Origin: Umezawaea tangerina
GTDB lineage: Bacteria > Actinomycetota > Actinomycetes > Mycobacteriales > Pseudonocardiaceae
Length of the DNA stretch: 64,000 nt
Direction: 5' to 3'
Assembly (NCBI RefSeq): GCF_003002815.1
Contig: NZ_PVTF01000007.1
Location: 1-64,000 of the forward strand
This document shows positions 16,494 through 25,216 of the stretch, piece after piece. A program made the translations under genes and the position numbers. Every line of letters starts with the position of its first letter. The first letter of the stretch is position 1. The notes below the pieces were generated by a model. The model was not told the origin of the DNA. It was given only the letters and a program-made list of their open reading frames with translations, and did not search any database.

Positions 16494-17180
16494 ATGTCCG
16501 TCGCACTGGTCACCGGCGCCAACAAGGGCATCGGTTTCGAGACGGCCAAACAGCTCCGGGAGCTGGGCCACGTCGTCTACGTGGGAGCGCGCGACGTCGA
16601 ACGGGGTGGGAAGGCGGCCGCGTCGATCGGCGCGAGGTTCGTGCGGCTCGACGTGACCGACGACGCCTCGGTCGCCGCCGCGCTGGCGACGATCGGGGCG
16701 GACGAGGGCAGGCTCGACGTCCTGGTGCACAACGCGGGTGTCCTCGGCGACGAGGGCGTCGACGGTCCCGCGGCGCTGCGGGTCTTCGACACCAACGCGG
16801 TGGGGATCGTCCGCGTCACGGAGGCCGCGCTCCCGCTGCTGCGCAAGTCCGACAACCCCAACGTCGTCACCGTCTCCAGCAGCGCCGGGTCGTTCTGGGC
16901 GGTGACCAACCCCGACCGGCCGGAGTTCCGGCTGCCGCTCGCGCTCTACTCCGCGTCCAAGGCGGCGGCGACCATGCTGACGGTCCAGTACGCGAAGTCC
17001 CAGCCCGGCATCAGGTTCAACGCGCTGGAGCCCGGCACCACCGCGACCGACATGACCGCGGCCTTCGGGATCGGGAGGTCGCCGCAGGAGAGCGCCGCGG
17101 TCGTCGTGCGCCTGGCCACCCTCGGCGCGGACGGTCCGACGGGCACGTTGCGGGACGAGGCCGGGGAGCTGGCCTGGTAG
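16494..17180 (+). CDS. Short-chain dehydrogenase/reductase (SDR)
   Basis: 228 residues. The classical SDR pattern is seen: TGANKGIG (cofactor), NAG (HNAGVLGD), catalytic Ser in VTVSSSAGS and YSASK with Tyr and Lys. It resembles carbonyl-reductase-like SDRs that use NADPH. The ATG follows GGAGGAGG. It lies downstream of a TetR gene and two palindromes of the TetR-site consensus, so it is likely induced by a ligand that may also be its substrate or a related carbonyl compound. Confidence 0.92.
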   Translation: MSVALVTGANKGIGFETAKQLRELGHVVYVGARDVERGGKAAASIGARFVRLDVTDDASVAAALATIGADEGRLDVLVHNAGVLGDEGVDGPAALRVFDTNAVGIVRVTEAALPLLRKSDNPNVVTVSSSAGSFWAVTNPDRPEFRLPLALYSASKAAATMLTVQYAKSQPGIRFNALEPGTTATDMTAAFGIGRSPQESAAVVVRLATLGADGPTGTLRDEAGELAW

Positions 17181-17187
17181 GTGGTGG

Positions 17188-17220
17188 GAACGGTCGAGGG
17201 GTGCCGCCCCTCGACCGTTC
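17188..17220. terminator. Strong hairpin terminator between convergent genes
   Basis: GAACGGTCGAGGGG (17188-17201) and CCCCTCGACCGTTC (17207-17220), 14-bp perfect arms with a 5-nt loop. It lies in the 54-bp gap between the convergent SDR and DDN-like genes and is probably bidirectional. Confidence 0.8.
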
Positions 17221-17234
17221 ACGGGTGGTCGGGA

Positions 17235-17681
17235 TCAGTCCCGCGGGGTGAGCACGACGATCGGGATCTCGCGGTCGGTCTTGTGCGCGTACTCGTCGTA
17301 GAGCGGGAAGATGCCCGCCATCAGCGCCCAGAGCGGCTCGCGCTCGGCGGGGGAGCAGACCCTCGCGGTGGCGGTGAACCGGCGGGCGCCGACCTGCACG
17401 CCGACGCTCGGGTCCGCCACCAGGTTCTTGAACCACTCCGGGTCCTCGTCGGCACCGCCCTTGGAGGCGACGACGACGAAGTCGTCGCCCGAGGTGCCGT
17501 AGATCAGGCACGTGCGGCGCGCGATGCCGCTGCGGCGCCCGGTCGTGGCGAGCACGAGCGTGAACACGCCGTTCGACTCGTACCCCTCGGTGCCGCCCGA
17601 GGCCAGGTACTCGCGGGTCTGCTCGGCGACCCAGTCCCACTGGGAGTCGGTGGCGCGGTCGAGGTCATCGGCGACGGCCAT
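17235..17681 (-). CDS. Deazaflavin (F420)-dependent nitroreductase family protein
   Basis: 148 residues of the DDN/split-barrel family. It starts at the ATG reading MAVADDLD; the longer frame to 17774 has no support. Diagnostic motifs are LATTGRRSGIARRTCLIY, VVVASKGGADEDPEWFKNL and the PxV segment ADPSVGVQVGARRF. Members bind F420 and reduce quinones or nitro compounds, or have unknown roles. Single gene, separated by a hairpin from the convergent SDR gene. Confidence 0.9.
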   Translation of the reverse strand: MAVADDLDRATDSQWDWVAEQTREYLASGGTEGYESNGVFTLVLATTGRRSGIARRTCLIYGTSGDDFVVVASKGGADEDPEWFKNLVADPSVGVQVGARRFTATARVCSPAEREPLWALMAGIFPLYDEYAHKTDREIPIVVLTPRD

Positions 17682-18182
17682 GGCGGCGGTCCTTTCCGGT
17701 TGGCGGGTGGTCGGCGACCCTGGGACGAACCCGGCGCGGTGGTCTCGACACGGTATGCCTGTGACGGCGGTCACCCTCCTTCGAGGCGTGCCCGCCCACC
17801 GGGAGCGTCGGCCGAATTCCGCAGGGCCCGCCGTGATTCGGGTGCGCGAACCAATTCCCCTTTCTCATTTCACCCGGTGTGCGTGGTGGCAACATCTCGC
17901 CCAACGGCGTGCTTGACGCCCTCGACGTCGCCGGGCTAAATTCCGACAAATGGGAAGACAATTAGGGGATTGAGTCGCGAGTCGTCGTTGACGTGGGAGA
18001 ACCGGGTATTCACGTCAATGGCCGTCGGATCGTCGAGGGTCACGCATTTTATGCGGAATGACGTGCCGTGGACACCCGGAATTCCCTAGTCCTCCACCGC
18101 GGCGTCGATTGCGGGACGGCCGGGAATCCGGCGGACACCACAGGCGCGGCCGGGGAACCGGCTCGGACGGGCGGTGCAGCCG
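17682..18182. other. 500-bp regulatory interval
   Basis: No convincing gene. The middle (about 17800-18070) is AT-richer than its surroundings. It should carry the divergent promoters of the DDN-like gene and of the MmyB-type regulator gene. I see no strong palindrome. Confidence 0.5.
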
Positions 18183-19043
18183 ATGCGGGGGAAGACCGAG
18201 GCGATCACGCGGGGCGCGCTGGCCGACTTCCTGCGCCAGCGGCGCGACGCGCTGTCACCGGAGGTGGTGGGGCTGCGGGCCGGTCTGCGGCGCCGCGCGC
18301 CGGGCCTGCGCCGGGACGAGGTGGCGCGCCTGGCGAACATGTCGACGACCTACTACGAGCGGCTGGAGCAGGGGCGCGGCCCGCAGCCGTCGGCCGCCAT
18401 CCTCGGCGGCCTGGCGCGCGCGTTGCGGCTGGACCCGGACGAGCGGGCCTACCTGCACCTGCTGGCCGGGCACGCCGAGCCCGTGGTGGCGGCACCGGCC
18501 GCCGCCGTCGACCCCCGGCTGCTGTCGGTGATGCGGGCGATGGCGGCGACGTTCCCGGCGTTCGTCACCGACGACCTGGGCACCGTGGCGGCGCAGAACG
18601 AGCTGTACACGAGGCTGTTCGGCCGGGTCGCCGGACGGCCCCGCCGGGAGGGAAACCTGTTCTGGGGCTGGTTCGCCTCCGGCCGGTTGCGCCGGTCGGT
18701 CCTGAACCCGCCGGAGCACCAGGAGTCCATCGGCCGCAACTTCGTCGCCTACCTGCGGGTCGTCGTGGCCAAGCGCGGCTACGACGTGGCCGCGGCGGCA
18801 CTGGTGGCGGACCTGTGCGCGGCGAGCGAGGAGTTCCTGCGGATGTGGGACGAGCACCGGGTCTCCAGCTCGCCGTTCCCGGTCTTGAGCGTGCTGGACG
18901 ACCGGGTCGGCAGGCTGGACTTCGAGGGCGCGCTGATGGTCAACTCGCGGTTGGGGCAACGCCTGTACTCGCTGCACGCGGTCACCGGCACCCCCACCCA
19001 GCAGCGGTTGACCGCGCTCATCGTCGGGTCGTCAGCCCGGTGA
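18183..19043 (+). CDS. XRE/MmyB-type transcriptional regulator
   Basis: 286 residues. An N-terminal XRE helix-turn-helix (LRAGLRRRAPGLRRDEVARLANMSTTYYERLEQGRGPQPS region) is followed by the MmyB-like ligand-binding domain (FVTDDLGTVAAQNELYTRLFG, ... LDFEGALMVNSRLGQRL), a PAS-like fold known to bind fatty acids. MmyB homologues regulate antibiotic clusters such as methylenomycin. The start is ATG 18183, or GTG 18174 just before it. Its last 26 bp overlap the 3' end of the convergent aminotransferase gene, so it is the natural candidate to regulate the facing operon. Confidence 0.9.
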   Translation: MRGKTEAITRGALADFLRQRRDALSPEVVGLRAGLRRRAPGLRRDEVARLANMSTTYYERLEQGRGPQPSAAILGGLARALRLDPDERAYLHLLAGHAEPVVAAPAAAVDPRLLSVMRAMAATFPAFVTDDLGTVAAQNELYTRLFGRVAGRPRREGNLFWGWFASGRLRRSVLNPPEHQESIGRNFVAYLRVVVAKRGYDVAAAALVADLCAASEEFLRMWDEHRVSSSPFPVLSVLDDRVGRLDFEGALMVNSRLGQRLYSLHAVTGTPTQQRLTALIVGSSAR

Positions 19044-20277
19044 AGGCCTCCTCCATCCTGGTCAGCGCCGCGGCCAGGTGCGGCAGGCGGACGGGGTCGT
19101 CGGCGGCCAGTGCCTCCCGCTGCTGGTCCTCGTCGCCGTAGAGCAGGCTGGTGGCGGCCTTGAAGCGGAGCCCGCGCACGTCGTCGCCGAGCAGGTGCCC
19201 CGGCAGGACGACGACGCCCGAGTCGTCCAGCAGCCGCCTGCCCAGCTCGGCGGAGTCCCCGATGCCGTTGCCCGCCAGCAGCCCGCGGACCGGCTCGAAG
19301 TCGGGGTAGACGTAGAACCCGCCCGTCGGCGGCCTGCACCGGGCACCGGACCTGGTGACGACGTCGTGCACCGCCCTGGCCACCGCACCGTGCAGCCGGG
19401 TGCCGGCGGCGAGCCGTTCGCGGATCTCGGGCGGCTCCGCGTAGACGTGCTCCACGACGTGCTGCATCGGCCCGGCCAGCGTCGACCAGACCTCGCCGGC
19501 CACCGACACCACGGAGTCCCGGAGCCACCGGCCGCGGTCCCCCTCGGGGAACCGGGCGACCCCGATCCGCCAGCCGCCCAGGCCCAGCGACTTGGACAGG
19601 CCGCTGGTCACCACGGTCCGGTCCGGCACGACCTCGGCCGGGCTGAGGAACGGGGTCGCCGCGGGGTCGTGCACGAGGTCGCGGTAGATCTCGTCCGAGA
19701 CGACCAGCAGGTCCTCGGCCTCTGCGACGGCGCACACCTCGCGCACCAGCGAGGGCGGCGCGAGCGTGCCGGTCGGGTTGTCCGGCAGCGTGAGCACCAG
19801 CAGCCGCGGGTCGCGGCCGCGCGCCCTGGCGGCGTGGACGGCCCGCCGCAGGGCCCCCGGCTCCGGCACACCACCGCACGCGTCCGGGATCGGCACCCCG
19901 ATGACCTCCTTGCCCGCGTACCGGACCTGGGCGGCGTAGCTGTTCCACGCCGGGCGCGGCAGCAGGACGTCGCCGGGCACGGCGAGCTGCAGCGCCATCA
20001 GCAGCGCCTTGCTGCCGGGCGCCAGCACGATCTGGTCGGCGTCGGTGGGCAGCCGCCGCCGACCGAAGTAGCCCGCCACCGCGGCGCGGGCGGACTCGGC
20101 GCCCGCGACCGGTCCGTACGCCGTGCGGCGGGCCCCCGCGGCGAGCTGCCGGGCCAGCTCCGGGAGCAGGGGGAGCCGGGCCTCGCCGAAGGCCAGGTGC
20201 ACCAGGGACTCCCCGTCGGCCCGGCGCCGGTCGACCATCTGGTTGAGCGCGAGGTTGGGTGACAGGTCGGTGGTCAT
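19018..20277 (-). CDS. PLP-dependent aminotransferase, class I/II
   Basis: 419 residues, fold type I. Visible motifs are NPTG at 167-170, SDEIY at 194-198 and the PLP Lys at about 229 in SGLSKSLGLGGWR. ATG with GAGGAG upstream overlaps the KamA stop (ATGA), so it is the last gene of the six-gene operon. It probably removes or adds an amino group on the pathway's amino acid. The N-terminal AFGEARLPLLPEL segment is typical of aspartate/valine-type aminotransferases, but the substrate is open. The 3' end runs 26 bp into the oppositely oriented regulator gene. Confidence 0.9.
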   Translation of the reverse strand: MTTDLSPNLALNQMVDRRRADGESLVHLAFGEARLPLLPELARQLAAGARRTAYGPVAGAESARAAVAGYFGRRRLPTDADQIVLAPGSKALLMALQLAVPGDVLLPRPAWNSYAAQVRYAGKEVIGVPIPDACGGVPEPGALRRAVHAARARGRDPRLLVLTLPDNPTGTLAPPSLVREVCAVAEAEDLLVVSDEIYRDLVHDPAATPFLSPAEVVPDRTVVTSGLSKSLGLGGWRIGVARFPEGDRGRWLRDSVVSVAGEVWSTLAGPMQHVVEHVYAEPPEIRERLAAGTRLHGAVARAVHDVVTRSGARCRPPTGGFYVYPDFEPVRGLLAGNGIGDSAELGRRLLDDSGVVVLPGHLLGDDVRGLRFKAATSLLYGDEDQQREALAADDPVRLPHLAAALTRMEEAFTGLTTRR

Positions 20278-21593
20278 GGGGCGCTCCTCGGTGGCTTGCA
20301 CGCCGCGGCGAGGTCAGGCGGTGTGTCGGGCGCGAGGTCGAGCTCGTCGAGCCACGCCGCGGTGGCCGAGTAGCGGGCGCGGAACGGCCTGCCGACCAGG
20401 GCGGGGTCGCGGGCCTGCACCATGCGCAGCTGGAAGAAGCCGCCGTCGACCCCGTCCACGACGACCTTGCCCGGTGCCGCCGACATCACCGGGCCGCGGA
20501 CGGTGCGGGCGAGCCCCGGCAGCGTGCGGTAGGCCGTCCGGAAGACGTCCACGGCCCTGGCCAGCGGCACCTTGAAGTAGTCGTGCGGTCCGGTGTCCCG
20601 TGCCACGAACAGGTAGTACGGCACGGTGCCCGCCGCCAGCTCCGCCCGCCACAGCTCGGCCACGACCGCGGCGTCGTCGTTGACGTGGGCGATCAGCGGG
20701 GCCTGGCAGTACACCGCGGCACCGGTGGCGCGGATCCGCAGCAACGCGCGCCGCGCCGGGTCGGTCTCCAGCTCGCGCGGGTGGCTGAAGTGCGCCATGA
20801 CGGCCAGCTGCCTGCCCGAGGCGACGACGTCCTCGAACAGGCGGGCCACCTCGTCGGCGTCGGGGTCGGTGGTGAAGCGGTGGGGCCAGTAGGCGACCGA
20901 CTTGGTGCCGATCCGGATCGTGCGCACGGTCTCGACGGCCAGCAGCGGCGCAATATGGCTGCGGAGCCGTTGCGCGGACATCACCATCGGGTCGCCGCCG
21001 GTCACCAGGACGTCGCTGACCTCCGGGTGCGCGCGCAGGTAGGCGACCAGCCCTGACGGTTCCGGTGCGGCGAACCGCAGCTCGGGATCCCCGATGAACT
21101 GCGCCCACCGGAAGCAGTAGGTGCAGTACGCGTGGCAGGTCTGCCCCTGTCCGGGGAAGTAGAGGACGGTCTCGCGGTACTTGTGCTGCAACCCCGGCAC
21201 CGCCGCACCCGCCTGGACGGGCACGTTGGACCGCTGCGCGGACGGGTGCGGGTTGAGGCCCGCGCGGATGTCGTCGACCACCTCCCGCAGCCGCCCGCCG
21301 GTCGTCGCCGCCAGCCGCCGCTCGTCGGAGTCGGGCAGCATGCCGGGCTGCGGGAAGGTCAGCCGGAAGATCGGGTCGTCCGGCACGGCCGCCCAGTCGA
21401 CCAGGTTGTCCAGCACGTAGTCGTTGACCCGGAACGGGAGCACCAGGGAGACCCGCCGCATCGACTCGCGGACGTCCGGCGGCAGCCCGTACCGGTCCGC
21501 GATCGCGTCGAGGTGGCGCGGGCCGTAGGCGTGGAACCTGGTGCCCTCCAGTGCGTTCGGCATCGCGAAGCCGTTCCTCCGGGGGTCAGCCAC
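20274..21593 (-). CDS. KamA-family radical SAM 2,3-aminomutase
   Basis: 439 residues from the GTG that overlaps the panC-like stop by 8 bp. The ATG reading MPNALEG (21563) is an alternative. The radical SAM cluster CHAYCTYC has Cys at 153, 157 and 160. TGGDPM and the C-terminal segment VNDDAAVVAELWRA ... VPYYLF match lysine 2,3-aminomutases (SAM + PLP, moving the alpha-amino group to C3). The usual DAPGGGGK region is shortened to SAAPGK (Lys at about 376), so the Asp that holds the lysine side-chain amine appears lost. Lysine may not be the substrate; another alpha-amino acid giving a beta-amino acid is likely. Confidence 0.85.
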   Translation of the reverse strand: MADPRRNGFAMPNALEGTRFHAYGPRHLDAIADRYGLPPDVRESMRRVSLVLPFRVNDYVLDNLVDWAAVPDDPIFRLTFPQPGMLPDSDERRLAATTGGRLREVVDDIRAGLNPHPSAQRSNVPVQAGAAVPGLQHKYRETVLYFPGQGQTCHAYCTYCFRWAQFIGDPELRFAAPEPSGLVAYLRAHPEVSDVLVTGGDPMVMSAQRLRSHIAPLLAVETVRTIRIGTKSVAYWPHRFTTDPDADEVARLFEDVVASGRQLAVMAHFSHPRELETDPARRALLRIRATGAAVYCQAPLIAHVNDDAAVVAELWRAELAAGTVPYYLFVARDTGPHDYFKVPLARAVDVFRTAYRTLPGLARTVRGPVMSAAPGKVVVDGVDGGFFQLRMVQARDPALVGRPFRARYSATAAWLDELDLAPDTPPDLAAACKPPRSAP

Positions 21594-22443
21594 CGATGAC
21601 GACGGGCAGGTGGTCGACCAGGTGCGTGCCGCCCACCCTGGCGATCACACCCAGCACCGCGTCGCCGCGGAAGTCGTCCGGGACGGCGGCGAAGGTGTCG
21701 GCGTCCACGACGGTCAGCGACTTCACCAGCAGCGGCGGGTCGAGCCTGCTCGCGGCGTCGAGCACCTCCTCGGCCGCGGCGAGGGCGTCCTTCGCGGTAT
21801 CCAGGTGTTCCCGCGCGGCGAACAGCGCGCGCGACAACGACAGGGCGGTGACCCGTTCGGCGGGGGACAGGTAGGCGTTGCGGCTCGACATGGCCAGCCC
21901 GTCGGGCTCGCGGACGGTGGGCACGCCGACGATCCGCAGCGGGAAGTCCAGGTCGGCGACCATGCGCCGCACGAGTGCCAGCTGCTGGGCGTCCTTCTCC
22001 CCGAACACGGCCACGTCGGGGGCCACGAGGTGGAAGAACTTGGTGACCACGGTGAGGATCCCAGGGAACAGGTCCGGCCGCAGCGCGCCCTCGTGCGTGG
22101 CGGCGATGGGACCGGGGTCGAGGCGGACCACCGGCCCGCCGTTGGGGTAGACCTCGGCCGAGGTCGGGGCGAACACCACGTCCGCCCCCTCCGCCGCGCA
22201 CAGCGCCAGGTCCGCGTCGAGCTCGCGCGGGTAGCGGTCGAAGTCCTCCGCGGCCCCGAACTGGAGCGGGTTGACGAAGACGCTGACCACGACGGTCGCC
22301 GCCTCGCGCCGGGCGGCGCGGATCAACGCCGCGTGCCCGGCGTGCAGCGATCCCATGGTCATCACGAGGGCCAGGCCACCGCTGCCGCGGTCGACCACCT
22401 CGGCCAGTTCCGCGCGGGAGCGGACAAGGACGCACCGGGACAC
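21586..22443 (-). CDS. PanC-like pantothenate synthetase homologue
   Basis: 285 residues. True PanC uses ATP to join pantoate and beta-alanine. Conserved signatures are present: MGSLHAGH (HIGH at 34-37), VFVNPLQF, DFDRYPRELDADL, FGEKDAQQL, VREPDGLAMSSRNAYLS. The substrate loop usually reading like RP(G/T)HFxGV is here LRPDLFPGI, lacking the His. GTG start with GGAGGTGAG upstream, 5 bp after the methyltransferase gene. Placement inside an operon with an aminomutase and two other amide-forming enzymes suggests a pathway role with a beta-amino acid in place of beta-alanine. A plain housekeeping role cannot be excluded. Confidence 0.87.
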   Translation of the reverse strand: MSRCVLVRSRAELAEVVDRGSGGLALVMTMGSLHAGHAALIRAARREAATVVVSVFVNPLQFGAAEDFDRYPRELDADLALCAAEGADVVFAPTSAEVYPNGGPVVRLDPGPIAATHEGALRPDLFPGILTVVTKFFHLVAPDVAVFGEKDAQQLALVRRMVADLDFPLRIVGVPTVREPDGLAMSSRNAYLSPAERVTALSLSRALFAAREHLDTAKDALAAAEEVLDAASRLDPPLLVKSLTVVDADTFAAVPDDFRGDAVLGVIARVGGTHLVDHLPVVIGG

Positions 22444-22448
22444 CGGTC

Positions 22449-23177
22449 TCACCTCCGGTCGCAGGTCATCAGGGAGCTGACCGGGTGTTCCCGGTACCTC
22501 AGCCAGAAGGACTCGTCGCGGTCGCCGTCGGGCGGCGGCGTGCGCACCGGTGACCAGCTGACGGTGCCGAAACCCGCCTGGACCGCGGCGAGCTCGTAGT
22601 CCGCGAGCTGCCACTCGTAGTCCTCCAGCGGCGTCGGCGGGTCGGTGGTGAACTCCTGGCGGATCAGCGGGACCTCCTCGCCGGGCACGCGGTCGAGCAG
22701 GCGCAGCCCGAACTCCTCGTAGTTGCCCTCGGGGAACGGGGTGGGGTTGGGCACGATGGCCAGCAGCCGGCCGCCGTCGGTCAGCGTCGCCCGGATGTTG
22801 AGGAACATCGAGTGCAGCGCCGCGCGGCTGGACGCGTAGTTGAACAGGTAGACCGCGGTGGCCAGGTCGAAGCGCCCCAGCGGCGGGAGGTCGGTCGCGT
22901 CGGCGATGACGTACTCGATGCCCAGCGGTGCCCTCGCCTCGTACTTCTGGGCGAGCCGCACCATCTCCACCGAGACGTCCACGCCCACCACCGGTCGGGC
23001 ACCGCTCTCGGCCAGCAACCGGGTGTTGTAGCCGTACCCGCAGGCGAGGTCGAGGGCGGACAGCCCGGTGAGGTCGCCGAGCGCGCCGCACAGGGTGAAC
23101 GTGTCCGCGGCGGAGAAGGCGGCGGTGGACTTGGACTCCTCGAACCGCGCGCCGATCGCGTCGTACTGCTCGCTCAT
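22449..23177 (-). CDS. Class I SAM-dependent methyltransferase
   Basis: 242 residues with the Rossmann-type SAM site ALDLACGYGYNTRLL (about 42-55), an acidic strand-2 end (VGVDVSVEM), then ADATDLPPLGRFDLATAVYLFNY. This is a small-molecule N- or O-methyltransferase fold. The ATG overlaps the asparagine-synthetase stop by 4 bp. Within the operon it probably methylates an amine, carboxylate or hydroxyl of the assembled product. The acceptor cannot be predicted from sequence. Confidence 0.88.
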   Translation of the reverse strand: MSEQYDAIGARFEESKSTAAFSAADTFTLCGALGDLTGLSALDLACGYGYNTRLLAESGARPVVGVDVSVEMVRLAQKYEARAPLGIEYVIADATDLPPLGRFDLATAVYLFNYASSRAALHSMFLNIRATLTDGGRLLAIVPNPTPFPEGNYEEFGLRLLDRVPGEEVPLIRQEFTTDPPTPLEDYEWQLADYELAAVQAGFGTVSWSPVRTPPPDGDRDESFWLRYREHPVSSLMTCDRR

Positions 23178-25177
23178 CGCCGGACCAGCGCCCCGCCCGT
23201 GCCGTCGAACTCCCGCAGCAGGATCCGGTCGATGTCCAGGTCGGGCACCCGGAAGTCGTCGACGAGGCTGTCCTGGAGCAGCAACGTGCTGAGCACCTGG
23301 AGGTAGGCGTGGTTGTCCGGGAAGGGAACCGATCCGTCCTCAGTGGACTTGACGCGGTCGACGAGCCGCCGCACGCCGTGCGGGTCGAGCACGCCGCAGT
23401 CGCGCACCCGGCGCGGTGACAGGAGCTCGTCCACCCAGTCGCCCGTGCCCGTCGGGAGCAGGTGCTCCGCGCCGGGGACCCGCATCCCGAACTTCGGCCG
23501 GTCGCGGATCTCGGCGGGCAGGACGTCCGCGTACGCCTCGCGCAGGACGTGCTTCTCACGGGTCAGCCCGCGCAGCTTCCACTCGCGGGGCAGCCCGGCC
23601 GCGAACTCGACGACCGACCTGTCCACGAAGGGGTAGCGCGCCTCGATGCGGCACCCGGCGCCGGGACGGTCGGCCAGGCAGGTCATCCCGTAGCCGCACA
23701 ACAGGGTCACGAAGTCGAGCACCTGCGATCGGCCGACCACGTCCAGGTCGTCGTACCCGCTCACCTGGGCGCGCGCGAACTCCGCCAGCCGCCGGTCGTC
23801 GTCGGCGACGCCGTCGCGTGCCGCCAGCAGACCGGGCAGCAGCTCGGCCTCGAACCGGCGCAGGTGGGCGCCCAGCACCGGGCCGCCGTCGCCCGCCCGC
23901 TCCTGGAAGAAGCGCAGGATGTCGCCCGCCGTCATCGGGTCGGTGAGCAGGACGTCGTTCAACCCCTTGCCCAGCAGCGCTTCCCGCTCCGCCGTGAACC
24001 CGTCGGCCAGGCAGGAGTCCAGGACGGTGGCCTCCTTGAGGATGTCGTAGCCGAAGAACGACTCGTCGGCGCCCTCGCCGCCCAGCACGATCCGGACCCC
24101 GGCCTTCCCGACGTGCTCGGCGAGCATCTCGGAGGCGACCGGCGCGCAGAAGTGCAGCAGCGCCTCGCACTTGCGGACCAGGTTCGGGAACCGGTCGCGG
24201 ATGTCGCGGCCGGTGACCACCACCGACGAGTGGTCGGTGCCCAGCTTCTCCGCGATGACCCGCTGGTAGGCCGACTCGTCCGCCCAGGACCCCGGCACGG
24301 TGATGGAGAACGTGGGCAGCGTGCCGGTCGTGCGCTCCCGGACGATCGCGGCGATGACGCTCGAGTCCAGCCCTCCGCTGAGGAACGCGCCGAGGGGGTA
24401 GTCCCCGCGCAGCCGGAACCGGACCGCCTCGTCGAGCCGGTCGCGCAGCTCCTCCTTGGCGGCCTCGAAGGTCAGGCCCGGCCGTGCTCCCGCGCCCCGG
24501 TCCACCGGAATCTCGAAGTAGCGCGACACCACCACCCCGGCGGGGCCGACGCGGGCGAAGTGGCCGGGGGGAAGGCTGCGCACACCGGTGAAGCACGTCT
24601 CACCCGGCACCGGTGTCCAGTAGCGGCCGTTGGCCCGGACGCCGTCGGCCGACAGCTCGCGGCGCACCTCCGGGAACGCGAACAGGCCCTTGATCTCGGA
24701 GGCGAAGTAGAGGGAGCCGCCCTGTTCGGTGTAGAACAACGGCCGTTCGCCGAACGGGTCGCGCCCCAGCAGCAGCTCCTGCCGTTCGCGGTCGTAGAAC
24801 GCGAAGGCGAACTGGCCGTTGAGCCGGTCGAGCGCCCGCTCACCCCAGACCACGAGGCTGTGCAGCAGGACTTCCGTGTCCGACCTCGTGGCGAACGAGA
24901 CCCCCCGCGCCTCCAGCTCGTGCCGCAGCTCCAGGTAGTTGAAGATCTCCCCGTTGAACCCGAGCACGTACCGGTCGTCGGCGGTGACCATCGGCTGCTT
25001 GCCCAGCAGCGGGTCGATGACCGAGAGCCGGACCGTGCCGAAGCTGAGCCGGGCGTCGTCGTAGATGCCGACCTCGTCGGGGCCGCGGTGGGCGATCGCC
25101 CGGACACCGCGGCGCAGGTTCGTGATCCGGTCCTCCTTCCGCTTGCCGCTGTTGACGAAACCGACGACACCGCACAT
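23174..25177 (-). CDS. asnB: Asparagine synthetase-like glutamine-hydrolysing amidotransferase
   Basis: 667 residues, class II glutamine amidotransferase plus ATP-pyrophosphatase. The nucleophile is Cys2 (MCGVVGFV), with RGPDEVG and FNGEIFNY in the glutaminase domain. The synthetase PPi loop SGGLDSS is at 267-273. Length is near the upper end for AsnB. It converts a carboxylate to an amide via an acyl-adenylate, in primary metabolism on aspartate but in gene clusters often on a dedicated acid. Second gene of the operon, 39 bp after the GS-like gene and overlapping the methyltransferase gene. Context favours a specialised substrate over asparagine. Confidence 0.9.
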   Translation of the reverse strand: MCGVVGFVNSGKRKEDRITNLRRGVRAIAHRGPDEVGIYDDARLSFGTVRLSVIDPLLGKQPMVTADDRYVLGFNGEIFNYLELRHELEARGVSFATRSDTEVLLHSLVVWGERALDRLNGQFAFAFYDRERQELLLGRDPFGERPLFYTEQGGSLYFASEIKGLFAFPEVRRELSADGVRANGRYWTPVPGETCFTGVRSLPPGHFARVGPAGVVVSRYFEIPVDRGAGARPGLTFEAAKEELRDRLDEAVRFRLRGDYPLGAFLSGGLDSSVIAAIVRERTTGTLPTFSITVPGSWADESAYQRVIAEKLGTDHSSVVVTGRDIRDRFPNLVRKCEALLHFCAPVASEMLAEHVGKAGVRIVLGGEGADESFFGYDILKEATVLDSCLADGFTAEREALLGKGLNDVLLTDPMTAGDILRFFQERAGDGGPVLGAHLRRFEAELLPGLLAARDGVADDDRRLAEFARAQVSGYDDLDVVGRSQVLDFVTLLCGYGMTCLADRPGAGCRIEARYPFVDRSVVEFAAGLPREWKLRGLTREKHVLREAYADVLPAEIRDRPKFGMRVPGAEHLLPTGTGDWVDELLSPRRVRDCGVLDPHGVRRLVDRVKSTEDGSVPFPDNHAYLQVLSTLLLQDSLVDDFRVPDLDIDRILLREFDGTGGALVRR

Positions 25178-25216
25178 GGACGTACCCCACCTTGTCGAGT
25201 GATGGACGGGTGGAAC

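Noticed and set aside
21586-22443. Housekeeping pantothenate operon
   Set aside because: panB and panD are absent and the neighbours are pathway-like enzymes. A housekeeping role is not excluded, but it is not the favoured reading.
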